Shown: piece by piece, positions 8,030-14,176 of the stretch
How the letters are laid out: every line of letters begins with the position of its first letter
Position numbering within the stretch: the stretch's first letter is position 1
DNA from: a virus
DNA length: 51,734 nucleotides
IMG/VR virus record: IMGVR_UViG_3300044617_001473
Span: 1 to 51,734 of that record
Strand: one strand, 5' to 3'
The notes under the pieces: generated by a model
Seen by the model: the letters and a program-made list of their open reading frames with translations, nothing else
Told to the model about the DNA's origin: nothing
Databases searched by the model: none
Made by a program: the position numbers and the translations under genes

Positions 8030-8433
8030 TGAAAAAACCATTCGTGCTGTACAAGATGAAGAAGAACGCTTCGGTTGCTAGGTCACGTAGACTGATTGCG
8101 CCGATGCAGAAACAAGTCACGCAGTGCGAGTGGTTTGAGCCGCATTCCGGGAGCTGCCCTGAAAGCGCTCTCGGAATGGCGGTTCTACAACGTGCCGTGC
8201 TCGACTTAATCACTCCAGGTATCCATGCAAAAGATAGACATAACGCTATAGAGTGGATATCAGGCAATTTCGGAGAAGACTATGAGCGTGATTATGCTCT
8301 GTCGTTCTCTCGGATTGTCGAGGGGTTCACGAATATTGGCGTAGACGAATTTAGAAATAAGATTTTTTCTTTCGCCGAAACTGCTCAGCAGAAGCAAGAG
8401 GTCGCAGATGGGTTCAGGTTTCAGCGCAGTTAG
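8029..8433 (+). CDS. Hypothetical protein, paralogue of the gene at 1171
   Basis: A 134-residue protein of unknown role. The segment AVLQRAVLDLITPGIHAKDRHNAIEWISGNF (about residues 49-80) resembles the core of the 103-residue protein at 1171-1482, with an added basic N-terminus and a C-terminal helix. Both lie near replication genes. It overlaps the zinc-ribbon gene by 26 bp. Confidence 0.65.
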   Translation: MKKPFVLYKMKKNASVARSRRLIAPMQKQVTQCEWFEPHSGSCPESALGMAVLQRAVLDLITPGIHAKDRHNAIEWISGNFGEDYERDYALSFSRIVEGFTNIGVDEFRNKIFSFAETAQQKQEVADGFRFQRS

Positions 8434-8632
8434 CGACAAGAATGTGATGCGATGTCCAATGTGCGGATGGGTCAGTGTGACAAAAATCGCATTCGATTCT
8501 CCTCACATTGGATTGATGTTTAATGCAATCAGTGACCATTTTATTTGCACTAATCTGCAATGTAAGGTCGAGAAAATCTTTGGCGATAACGCTGTAATGG
8601 TAATGAAAAATGCTACACAAGAAGAAGCCTAG
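8408..8632 (+). CDS. Small zinc-ribbon protein, Ogr/Delta-like
   Basis: A 74-residue protein with MRCPMCGWVSV (14-24) and CTNLQC near 47-52, a C-x2-C / C-x4-C arrangement like that of Ogr/Delta transcription activators. In P2-like phages those proteins turn on late promoters, so a regulatory role is a reasonable inference. The ATG at 8408 has an AGAGG ribosome site; an ATG at 8447 would begin exactly at MRCPMC. The start lies inside the upstream gene. Confidence 0.6.
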   Translation: MGSGFSAVSDKNVMRCPMCGWVSVTKIAFDSPHIGLMFNAISDHFICTNLQCKVEKIFGDNAVMVMKNATQEEA

Positions 8633-8777
8633 AAACTACTACGAGATGGCAAGCGGTGAGAGAATCACGGCACCTTGGTGGAAGGTGCTTATTGTTCGTC
8701 TGTTTGGTGAAGAAGTTATGAGTACAAACACTGCAAAAATCTACAAATTTCTTGGAGTTTTTTATGTGCTTAAATAG
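8610..8777 (+). CDS. Tiny hypothetical protein, 55 residues
   Basis: An ATG inside the preceding gene opens a 55-residue frame: a basic N-terminus (MLHKKKPRNYY), APWWKVLIVRLFGEE, and a hydrophobic C-terminus (IYKFLGVFYVLK). It overlaps both neighbours, by 23 bp upstream and 14 bp downstream, and fills what would otherwise be a gap in the operon. No function can be named. Confidence 0.45.
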   Translation: MLHKKKPRNYYEMASGERITAPWWKVLIVRLFGEEVMSTNTAKIYKFLGVFYVLK

Positions 8778-8880
8778 CAATGACTGTTGGAAGACTAAAG
8801 AGGTTGTAATGCTGCTTTGCACTTTCGCCCTCTCAATAATTACTCCAATCTTGTTGTTTGTCTGGTTGGTGACGCAATGA
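8764..8880 (+). CDS. Tiny membrane protein, 38 residues
   Basis: The frame starts MCLNSNDCWKTKEVV and continues into a hydrophobic segment at about residues 16-36 (MLLCTFALSIITPILLFVWLV), probably one membrane span. The stop overlaps the next ATG in the ATGA arrangement. Its role is unknown. Confidence 0.5.
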   Translation: MCLNSNDCWKTKEVVMLLCTFALSIITPILLFVWLVTQ

Positions 8881-9071
8881 ACGATGTTGAGATATCCCTC
8901 GAAGAGCGCATAGAAGCCCTTGAGCAATACATGAACGTAGCGCAGATGAAGATTATGGCGTTGCAAAATGCCACGCAATCAATGGCATTCAATCTCTTGA
9001 TGTATCTAGGAGAAGAAAAAACAAAAAGTATTATGGAAGACGTAATGAAAAACTTTGGGAGGCATAAGTAA
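8877..9071 (+). CDS. Small coiled-coil-like protein, 64 residues
   Basis: This starts at the ATGA overlap with the tiny membrane protein, giving MNDVEISLEERIEALEQYMNVAQMKIMALQNATQ. The heptad-like spacing of hydrophobics suggests a short coiled coil, followed by a second helix. A longer frame from 8817 exists but would run through the preceding gene. No family recognised. Confidence 0.6.
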   Translation: MNDVEISLEERIEALEQYMNVAQMKIMALQNATQSMAFNLLMYLGEEKTKSIMEDVMKNFGRHK

Positions 9072-9073
9072 GT

Positions 9074-9304
9074 ATGAAAAGCGTGTTGGAGGCAATAGAC
9101 AATAGGTTTCCGTGTAGGCCGAACATAAAGTTCATTAAGCCGCATAGAAGGCTATCGATGACAAGCCATGAAGGGACATTAGCTTTCGAAAGCCATATCG
9201 AAGGAATGTACGACTTTATCGAAGTCCCCTACGAGATTGTTAAGCACATTTACGAGCTCGGCTGGACTGATGCAAAGTACGCTGTGAAGGAGGCAATATC
9301 ATGA
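9074..9304 (+). CDS. Hypothetical protein, 76 residues
   Basis: Preceded by GGGAGG and overlapping the next gene by four bases. It contains a basic stretch (KFIKPHRRLSM) and the segment FIEVPYEIVKHIYELGWTDAKYAVKEA, which resembles the AGY/GW-containing helices of the MSKTPEEL family downstream. Function unknown. Confidence 0.6.
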   Translation: MKSVLEAIDNRFPCRPNIKFIKPHRRLSMTSHEGTLAFESHIEGMYDFIEVPYEIVKHIYELGWTDAKYAVKEAIS

Positions 9305-9615
9305 GCGACTCAAAAGTAGTTGACCTTGTGGGCTATAGGTATGCCAAGAGGGTAAAAGAGGACTCACACACTCTTGACGCTCTCAAGTATCTTTTTGCCA
9401 AGCAGATGCAGAAGAAAACCACTGTCATTGAGTGGACGAGCGTGAATGACAGATTGCCGGAGACTAGCAAGCGCTGGTTTGTCGTGCTGATCGATAACCT
9501 CGGAAGTTTTCGCACTATTGGGAGTTCACAGTTTGTCTATGGCGAGTGGCTGCAAGTGCGAGAAGGGTTTGTCAGCGTTACCCATTGGGCAGAGATGCCG
9601 GAGGAGTTGCCATGA
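9301..9615 (+). CDS. DUF551 domain protein
   Basis: A 104-residue protein with a DUF551 domain in its C-terminal half: WTSVNDRLPE (about 45-54) opening the domain and VTHWAEMPEELP closing it. DUF551 is a small beta-rich domain found in phages and prophages, with no settled function. The N-terminal 40 residues are helical and basic. At least two more DUF551 copies (10325, 13932) and a likely fourth (10962) lie in this window. Confidence 0.75.
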   Translation: MSDSKVVDLVGYRYAKRVKEDSHTLDALKYLFAKQMQKKTTVIEWTSVNDRLPETSKRWFVVLIDNLGSFRTIGSSQFVYGEWLQVREGFVSVTHWAEMPEELP

Positions 9616-9833
9616 GCGACAAGACTCACGAAGCTATGAAAGAACTCCATGCGTGGGCAAAGAAGCATAAAGCTTTTATAGAGCCTTATGATTCGCCAGA
9701 TCACTTTACTGTTACGTTCTACGATGCTGTTGGGATAGGAGTATCTGGCAAGCGAGAAGCTATTCATGTCTATGAAGTATCGCCAAATGCTACAAAATAC
9801 GAACGAAGAGAATATTTAGCGATTAGGGACTAA
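9612..9833 (+). CDS. Hypothetical protein, 73 residues
   Basis: Starts at the ATGA overlap with the DUF551 gene, not at the upstream in-frame ATG at 9546. Sequence MSDKTHEAMKELHAWAKK, then a beta-rich half with FTVTFYDAVGIGVSGKREAIHVYEV. No family recognised. Confidence 0.6.
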   Translation: MSDKTHEAMKELHAWAKKHKAFIEPYDSPDHFTVTFYDAVGIGVSGKREAIHVYEVSPNATKYERREYLAIRD

Positions 9834-9947
9834 ATGGACGATCTAGTACTCGCAATGGCCATAGTGTTTGGCCTCGCATCAATTGGCTCTGACATTCGTG
9901 ACGGACTCTACAGGATTGCCGAGATAATGAATCTGAGGTGGAGGTAG
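9834..9947 (+). CDS. Tiny membrane-associated protein, 37 residues
   Basis: Begins right after the preceding stop (TAAATGG). Hydrophobic residues 4-18 (LVLAMAIVFGLASIG) suggest one short membrane span, followed by a basic tail (DGLYRIAEIMNLRWR). The end of the gene (GGTGGAGG) supplies the ribosome site for the next start at 9950. Confidence 0.5.
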   Translation: MDDLVLAMAIVFGLASIGSDIRDGLYRIAEIMNLRWR

Positions 9948-9949
9948 AT

Positions 9950-10132
9950 ATGAGCAAGACACCTGAAGAATTAGTAGAAGAATGGATACGCAGTAATGCC
10001 TCATATCTTATGCCAATGCGTATTAGAGACACATTTTTCGCGGGCTATCACTCAAGAGACGAAGAAGTCGCAAAGCTAAAAGAAGAGATTGCGATGTGGA
10101 AGGCAGAGCTCAAAGAGGTTGGAAGTGAGTAA
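9950..10132 (+). CDS. MSKTPEEL-family protein, 60 residues
   Basis: Opens MSKTPEELVEEW and continues to RDTFFAGYHSRDEEVAKLKEEIAMWKAEL, a helix-turn-helix-like layout ending in a coiled coil. The same pattern, MxKTPEEL then R-x-x-F-x-AGY, recurs at 10325 and 10789 and in weaker form at 10125. GGTGGAGG precedes the start. Function unknown. Confidence 0.65.
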   Translation: MSKTPEELVEEWIRSNASYLMPMRIRDTFFAGYHSRDEEVAKLKEEIAMWKAELKEVGSE

Positions 10133-10328
10133 AACGCTAATAGATTTGTTTCACTCCTGGTTAAATACGCAGCCTCCTTCGCCTGAGTTGTGTTATGGGT
10201 GCGCCTGTAAAGGATTTGAGGCTGGCTATAAAACCGCACATAACGCTCTATATGACCAGATACAATTCCTGGAAGCGCAGCTACGACAAGCTAATGGGAT
10301 GGTTATGAGATTGGAGGCAGAGAAATGA
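10125..10328 (+). CDS. Divergent MSKTPEEL-like protein, 67 residues
   Basis: A GTG start with AGAGG upstream gives VSKTLIDLFHSWLNTQ, then LCYGCACKGFEAGYKTA and a C-terminal coiled-coil helix (YDQIQFLEAQLRQANGMVMRLEAEK). The SKT opening and the F-x-AGY motif tie it to the neighbouring family. It overlaps the genes on both sides by 8 and 4 bp. Confidence 0.55.
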   Translation: MSKTLIDLFHSWLNTQPPSPELCYGCACKGFEAGYKTAHNALYDQIQFLEAQLRQANGMVMRLEAEK

Positions 10329-10792
10329 GCAAGACACCTGAAGAGTTGGCGGATCGCATTGAACGACAAGCGATACTATACGTTAGTTTGTTAGCTAAGA
10401 ATGATCGCGAGTACTTTGCTACAAAGAGGGCATATATAGCTGGCTACGAAGAGGCAGAAGCTAGACACGAGGCTTATATACTAGCAGCAGAGAAAAACTT
10501 TAAGCGATTGCAGGCAAAGCTGGATCACTTTGCTAACGCCGATAAGGTAATCAACTCCCCGGAAAAACCGGATGGTTGCAACTCTTCGAATAATTCGAAC
10601 GGTTGGATTTCGGTGAAGGATAGGTTGCCGGAGGATGGTGAAAACTACTTGGTACTCTTTAGAGTTAGAGGGGATAAGCATTCGCCATTTCAATTTGAGA
10701 TCACCTGGTTTGATAATACTTGGGATTTTCCAAGTACGCTTGAAGTCACCCACTACCTGCCGCTACCTGCCGCACCGAAGGAGGCACCATGA
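10325..10792 (+). CDS. Fusion of MSKTPEEL module and DUF551 domain
   Basis: A 155-residue, two-part protein. Residues 1-75 repeat the MSKTPEELADRI...RAYIAGYEEAEARHEAYI module of the genes at 9950 and 10789. A polar linker (residues 78-93, Asn/Ser-rich) leads to a DUF551 domain from WISVKDRLPEDG to VTHYLPLPAAP. The arrangement suggests that the separate single-module neighbours arose by splitting or shuffling. Biochemical role unknown. Confidence 0.7.
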   Translation: MSKTPEELADRIERQAILYVSLLAKNDREYFATKRAYIAGYEEAEARHEAYILAAEKNFKRLQAKLDHFANADKVINSPEKPDGCNSSNNSNGWISVKDRLPEDGENYLVLFRVRGDKHSPFQFEITWFDNTWDFPSTLEVTHYLPLPAAPKEAP

Positions 10793-10995
10793 CTAAGACG
10801 CCAGAACAACTAGCGGATGAATTCACGCAAGATTGGTGGGGGCATTATCGTGAGGACAACATGACTCTGGCTACACGGCAAGCATTCCTCGCTGGCTATA
10901 AGGCTGCCAAGCCAGAAATTGGAACGAGTGATTATCTGCAGTATCTTTACGTTACTTATTTATGCATCAAAGCAAAGGCCGAGAACGAGAAGTAA
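10789..10995 (+). CDS. MSKTPEEL-family protein, 68 residues
   Basis: Starts at the ATGA overlap: MTKTPEQLADEFTQDWWG, then ATRQAFLAGYKAAKPE, the family's AGY motif, and a helical tail. Third clear copy of the module within 1 kb. Confidence 0.65.
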   Translation: MTKTPEQLADEFTQDWWGHYREDNMTLATRQAFLAGYKAAKPEIGTSDYLQYLYVTYLCIKAKAENEK

Positions 10996-11213
10996 AGTAT
11001 GAGGGTTGGATGCTTGTCGAACAGGATCCGCCTGTGACAGGGAATTATATTGTTGCCGTTGAGCCCTATGAGCCTGTCATCGCTCTGTTCATTAAAGGCA
11101 AAGGATGGGACTTATGGGATACAATTCACACGGGGCTAGAACGCTACATAGTGGCGTGGATGCCATTACCAGAGATTAGTTATGGCAGAAGAAATAAACC
11201 ACAGCGCTCGTAA
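10962..11213 (+). CDS. Probable stand-alone DUF551-like protein
   Basis: The 83-residue frame contains GWMLVEQDPPVTGNYIVAVEP...YIVAWMPLPE, which matches the opening Trp and closing W-MPLP of DUF551. The first ATG (10962) lies within the preceding gene; an ATG at 11010 with GAGGG upstream would lose the opening Trp. It overlaps the nuclease gene by 32 bp. Confidence 0.55.
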   Translation: MHQSKGREREVKYEGWMLVEQDPPVTGNYIVAVEPYEPVIALFIKGKGWDLWDTIHTGLERYIVAWMPLPEISYGRRNKPQRS

Positions 11214-11970
11214 ACACGCCCTCTGCTCTGCAAGCTCTGCGGAGCGGTGGCTAGAGTGCCCTGGCTCTGTCGGGCTCTCTATGACCGTCCCAGAGCCTCC
11301 TACAAGCTCCTATGCGCTCGAGGGTACGGAGGCGCACGAGCTCTCAGAGAAGATTCTCGACCACTGGCTAAAGAATAACTACGACCTTAAGGACGAGTTT
11401 CTTCAGAGCACACGAGAGGGCCGTGAGGATATGTTCGACTTTGTGATGCAGTACGTTTACGCATGCGTTGAGGAAGCCATGGCGTTCGATAACACGCCGA
11501 CTATCCGCATCGAGCAGCGGCTTACGTTTAACGAGGACATGAAGATGTTCGGGACTGCTGACTTTATCGCCACAGGTGTTCAGGACGGAAAAGCCACGGG
11601 CGTTATCGTCGACCTTAAGTACGGGCGTGGCAAGAAGGTTAAGACTGAAGGGAATCCACAGCTTGCCTATTATGCGGTCGCCCTGCGCTCGTGCTCGAAG
11701 AAGAAGCTTGAGCAGATAAAGGTTCGGATCGTGCAGCCACGGGTAGAAGATGCTTCGACGTCTATTACATTTTCCAAAGACGACCTGGACGCTTGGGGCC
11801 TGAAACTTACACTAGGGGCGGAGCAAGCTTTATGGATGGCAGGAAAAGCAAAAGCCCCAATGTACAAGGAAGGTGGCTGGTGTTGGTTCTGTCCAGCGAA
11901 ACAGGTTTGTCCAGAGATCGCCAAGAAACTGAGCGAGAAGCTCGTTGACCAGTTCCCTGACGACCTCTAA
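11182..11970 (+). CDS. DUF2800 nuclease, RecB/Cas4-like
   Basis: A 262-residue PD-(D/E)XK exonuclease of the DUF2800 family. Motifs: EGTEAHE (47-53), GTAD (124-127), VDLKYGRGK (143-151) with Asp144 and Lys146, and QLAYYA (160-165). Cysteines 26, 234, 237 and 243 follow the one-plus-three pattern that holds a 4Fe-4S cluster in AddB and Cas4 nucleases. DUF2800 genes commonly travel with DUF2815 SSBs, as here, and probably process DNA ends for recombination. Last gene of the rightward early operon; a leftward gene meets it tail to tail 3 bp later. Confidence 0.82.
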   Translation: MAEEINHSARKHALCSASSAERWLECPGSVGLSMTVPEPPTSSYALEGTEAHELSEKILDHWLKNNYDLKDEFLQSTREGREDMFDFVMQYVYACVEEAMAFDNTPTIRIEQRLTFNEDMKMFGTADFIATGVQDGKATGVIVDLKYGRGKKVKTEGNPQLAYYAVALRSCSKKKLEQIKVRIVQPRVEDASTSITFSKDDLDAWGLKLTLGAEQALWMAGKAKAPMYKEGGWCWFCPAKQVCPEIAKKLSEKLVDQFPDDL

Positions 11971-11973
11971 ACA

Positions 11974-12252
11974 TCACTCGGGCGTAGCCGCCATATCGAA
12001 GTGCTCTCGAGCGATGGCCTCGATGCGAACAAGAGGAAGGCCTGAGAGCCGTGCGAGAGTCTTCCAGTGCTTCGACGGAATTGGCCGTGTGAGCCACATG
12101 CGGACTGCATAGACCGAGATGTCCTCTTCGTATGCAATGACCACATCACCACGCCGTTTGCCGCCTTTCTTTGCTATAACAGTAAGGAGCTCCTCGATTC
12201 CCTCTTGGTGCTCCTTCTCGCTCAGACACTTTGCTACTCCTATCTTTGGCAT
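11974..12252 (-). CDS. Small helix-turn-helix regulator candidate
   Basis: A 92-residue protein. The C-terminal half (ISVYAVRMWLTRPIPSKHWKTLARLSGLPLVRIEAIAREH) looks like a Cro/YdaS-type helix-turn-helix: recognition-helix residues YAVRMWL followed by the turn-like RPIPSKHW. The N-terminal half is charged and helical. A strong TAAGGAGGCG precedes the ATG and overlaps the end of the upstream gene, so the two are co-translated. The most economical role is repressor at the operator 12459-12507, and perhaps at 5573 and the left end. Confidence 0.6.
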   Translation of the reverse strand: MPKIGVAKCLSEKEHQEGIEELLTVIAKKGGKRRGDVVIAYEEDISVYAVRMWLTRPIPSKHWKTLARLSGLPLVRIEAIAREHFDMAATPE

Positions 12253-12261
12253 TTCGCCTCC

Positions 12262-12441
12262 TTATCCAAATATCGTTTCCATAACTAGGTCAAAGAGGTC
12301 TTCGGGATGTGTGTTCGTTTCAGCTGCTAGTTTGTCAAAGCTGCCGCTCACAACAACGCCTATCCCAGTTCTTTCCGCTATAAACTCAAACCCCTCATGT
12401 TCAATGAGGTATTTGCCATCTTTAGCTTCAAGTATTTTCAC
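12262..12441 (-). CDS. Small hypothetical protein in regulator operon
   Basis: A 59-residue frame with a GTG start behind a GGGGGC ribosome site: VKILEAKDGKYLIEHEG then a beta-rich middle (FIAERTGIGVVVSGSFDKLAAET) and an acidic tail (HPEDLFDLVMETIFG). First gene of the leftward unit; its stop lies within the ribosome site of the HTH gene. No family recognised; a regulator partner is possible. Confidence 0.6.
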   Translation of the reverse strand: MKILEAKDGKYLIEHEGFEFIAERTGIGVVVSGSFDKLAAETNTHPEDLFDLVMETIFG

Positions 12442-12458
12442 TCTTGCCCCCTGTATTT

Positions 12459-12507
12459 AGTTGATACATTGTGTCAACTATGCCAGTGTATAGATGCAGT
12501 GTCAACT
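12459..12507. promoter_or_regulatory. Divergent control region with palindromic operator and leftward promoter
   Basis: TTGATACATTGTGTCAA at 12461-12477 is a near-perfect palindrome that extends two bases further on each side. GTGTCAACT recurs at 12471-12479 and 12499-12507, 28 bp apart. On the minus strand, TTGACA (12505-12500) and CATAGT (12482-12477), 17 bp apart, form a plausible sigma-70 promoter for the HTH operon. Its -10 box overlaps the palindrome, so binding there would shut it off. Rightward transcription toward 12526 probably starts in the same interval (TATAGA at 12489). Confidence 0.6.
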
Positions 12508-12525
12508 TTTTTAGGAGGCTTAAAT

Positions 12526-12603
12526 ATGATGGCGGTTATATTCTCACTATTATCTCTGCTCGTAATCGACGTGCTTTTGGCTATCGCATTCTTTAGGAGG
12601 TAA
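12526..12603 (+). CDS. 25-residue hydrophobic leader peptide
   Basis: A strong TTAGGAGGCTT ribosome site precedes MMAVIFSLLSLLVIDVLLAIAFFRR, a single hydrophobic helix with two terminal arginines. Its final codons (TTTAGGAGGTAA) form the ribosome site of the next gene at 12609, so translation is coupled. It could be a micro-membrane protein or a coupling leader. Confidence 0.55.
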   Translation: MMAVIFSLLSLLVIDVLLAIAFFRR

Positions 12604-12608
12604 GGCGT

Positions 12609-13508
12609 ATGGAATTCTACAAATACACAGACTCGTGGAGCTTCCTAAAGCAGTTCAATCTTCAAACACACTTTGAGAGCCGAGAGCAGTGGTGGGAGCT
12701 TCAAGAGTACATATCGGAAATGCACGATTCTCCGTTCATGTACCGCAGGGTGCTGCTGGAGAAGAAGTGGATTGCCAACGAGCGCCCGTACTACCATTGC
12801 TATCCGGCAATCCTGCCGATGCTGATGAAGCTAAAGCTCGACATTCCCTGCTCATCGTTGAGGGGGGTGGAGGTTGAGCCCATCGAAGTGCGGTTGCCGA
12901 AAGACCAAAAAGACGGCCCGTTTGCCTGGGGGAATCACCATGTTCGCACGGTTTTCTTCGGCATTCAGCCGATGCCAAGGGAAGTTGGAAGCGAAGAGCT
13001 CATCGACGGCATCTGCATCTGCTTTGATATCGGAGAGGTTTCAGAACTCAACGAACCGATATACTCATTTCGGTTCTTTCCACTCAGAGACGACCTGACA
13101 ATCGACGAGGCGTCCAAGCTATTCACCAAACATCACACAGCGGATGAGGGAATGCAGATACCATCTGAGATTGCCGAGAACATAATTAAATTATGCGCTT
13201 GCCTTGCTCTAATTTCCCAAGATTCTGACATCATCACGCCCGATGTGCTGAAGAGGCATGAGAAGGAGTGGATTGAGGCGAGCGAGGAGCGAAAGGCGCA
13301 GATGGTAGAAATGGCCAAGAGCCGAGGCAAGAACGGCTGGAACGTAGGCGCAGAGATAGAGTACTCGCCACACTATAGGCGACCCCACCCAGCTCTTGTG
13401 CGAGTCGGAAAAGGGCGTATATCTGCTCGTATAGTCATGCGACGTGGGTCAGTAGTTCATAGGGCTAAGATAGTGAACGTACCGAGCGGATTCGATGGGA
13501 ATAGTTAG
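12609..13508 (+). CDS. Candidate AcrVA2-like protein
   Basis: A 299-residue protein. The N-terminal half has many Trp and Tyr residues (WSFLKQFNLQTHF, ERPYYHCYPAILPML) and a block with FDIGEVSELNEPIYSFRFFPL. The C-terminal block EIEYSPHYRRPHPALVRVGK followed by a basic strand and RRGSVVHRAKIVNVP resembles the RPH-x-RRGHW..GxG..PxxVN ending of AcrVA2, an anti-CRISPR that removes Cas12a mRNA. This is recognition by eye of a divergent tail motif, so the family is tentative and anti-CRISPR activity is unproven. It is the first large gene right of the operator, with an HTH gene close by, a common setting for anti-CRISPR loci. Confidence 0.45.
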   Translation: MEFYKYTDSWSFLKQFNLQTHFESREQWWELQEYISEMHDSPFMYRRVLLEKKWIANERPYYHCYPAILPMLMKLKLDIPCSSLRGVEVEPIEVRLPKDQKDGPFAWGNHHVRTVFFGIQPMPREVGSEELIDGICICFDIGEVSELNEPIYSFRFFPLRDDLTIDEASKLFTKHHTADEGMQIPSEIAENIIKLCACLALISQDSDIITPDVLKRHEKEWIEASEERKAQMVEMAKSRGKNGWNVGAEIEYSPHYRRPHPALVRVGKGRISARIVMRRGSVVHRAKIVNVPSGFDGNS

Positions 13509-13725
13509 CGTCTTAAATTTCTCTACTCCAAGGTATAAGGTCTGTGTATGGAGAGCAGTCCCATACGAGCCTACAGGATTTACAGATATTCAGATGCTCG
13601 CCATGAGGCTTCAAGATACCCACGCCCTGCAGGAGCTTGCCGAGGAGCTCTGTAGGCAGCCTGGTGTTTTGCAAGTAGAGGTTCTCGATTGGGACAATAA
13701 CGGAGTACACTGTTTTAATGAGTAG
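13495..13725 (+). CDS. Hypothetical protein, 76 residues
   Basis: Overlaps the preceding gene by 14 bp and the next by 8. Sequence opens MGIVSVLNFSTPRYKVCVWR, with a helix (MLAMRLQDTHALQELAEELCRQPG) and a final strand LQVEVLDWDNNGVHCFNE. Not recognised. Confidence 0.55.
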   Translation: MGIVSVLNFSTPRYKVCVWRAVPYEPTGFTDIQMLAMRLQDTHALQELAEELCRQPGVLQVEVLDWDNNGVHCFNE

Positions 13726-13981
13726 AAGCTGGACCGAATCTGAATACACCTGCTCTCAGGATATCTGGGAGTTTATTGACCTACAGGTTGCACGTCTTGA
13801 GCTGCAGCAGGAGGAAGGTTTCGTTACCTCTTCCGAAGCTTGTAAGCTTATATTGTTTGGCAAGAAGGAGATGTTAGATGCCTTTGCCAGTTTTGTTCAT
13901 GAACATTCGAAAAGATTAAAGGAGATCGCAGATGACCATAGTATCCCCCTATCAGAAGACCCAGAAGACCAGTACTCCTAA
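13718..13981 (+). CDS. Hypothetical protein, 87 residues
   Basis: Acidic helical protein with MSRSWTESEYTCSQDIWEFIDLQVARLELQQEEGF and HEHSKRLKEIADDHSIPLSEDPEDQYS. It overlaps the next gene by 50 bp. Not recognised. Confidence 0.55.
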   Translation: MSRSWTESEYTCSQDIWEFIDLQVARLELQQEEGFVTSSEACKLILFGKKEMLDAFASFVHEHSKRLKEIADDHSIPLSEDPEDQYS

Positions 13982-14174
13982 AGATGATTTCTGGAAAGAA
14001 GTGTCTGAAGGTTTGCCGAGCGAGGAAGAGGCTCTCTACCTTGTAGTGCAGAAATTCGGAGGCTCGCAATATCTCGGATTCGCATACCTTAGAAAGAACG
14101 GCGATGGCGTACTTCAGTTCACTAAGGAAGATGTAACGCATTGGGCTCCTCCTCCTCGCTTCCCGCAGGAATAG
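13932..14174 (+). CDS. DUF551-like protein
   Basis: An 80-residue protein: DFWKEVSEGLPSEEEALYLVVQKFGG at the N-terminal side and EDVTHWAPPPRFPQE at the end match DUF551 (W-x-V-x-x-x-LP, then VTHW-x-P-P). GGAGATCGCAG precedes the start, inside the previous gene. A DUF551 member outside the main 9.3-11.2 kb cluster. Confidence 0.65.
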   Translation: MTIVSPYQKTQKTSTPKDDFWKEVSEGLPSEEEALYLVVQKFGGSQYLGFAYLRKNGDGVLQFTKEDVTHWAPPPRFPQE

Positions 14175-14176
14175 TT

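Noticed and set aside
13718-14174. Frameshifted single gene across 13718-14174
   Set aside because: The 50-bp overlap is long, but the second frame has its own start with GGAGATCGCAG upstream and a complete DUF551-like domain, so two genes are simpler.
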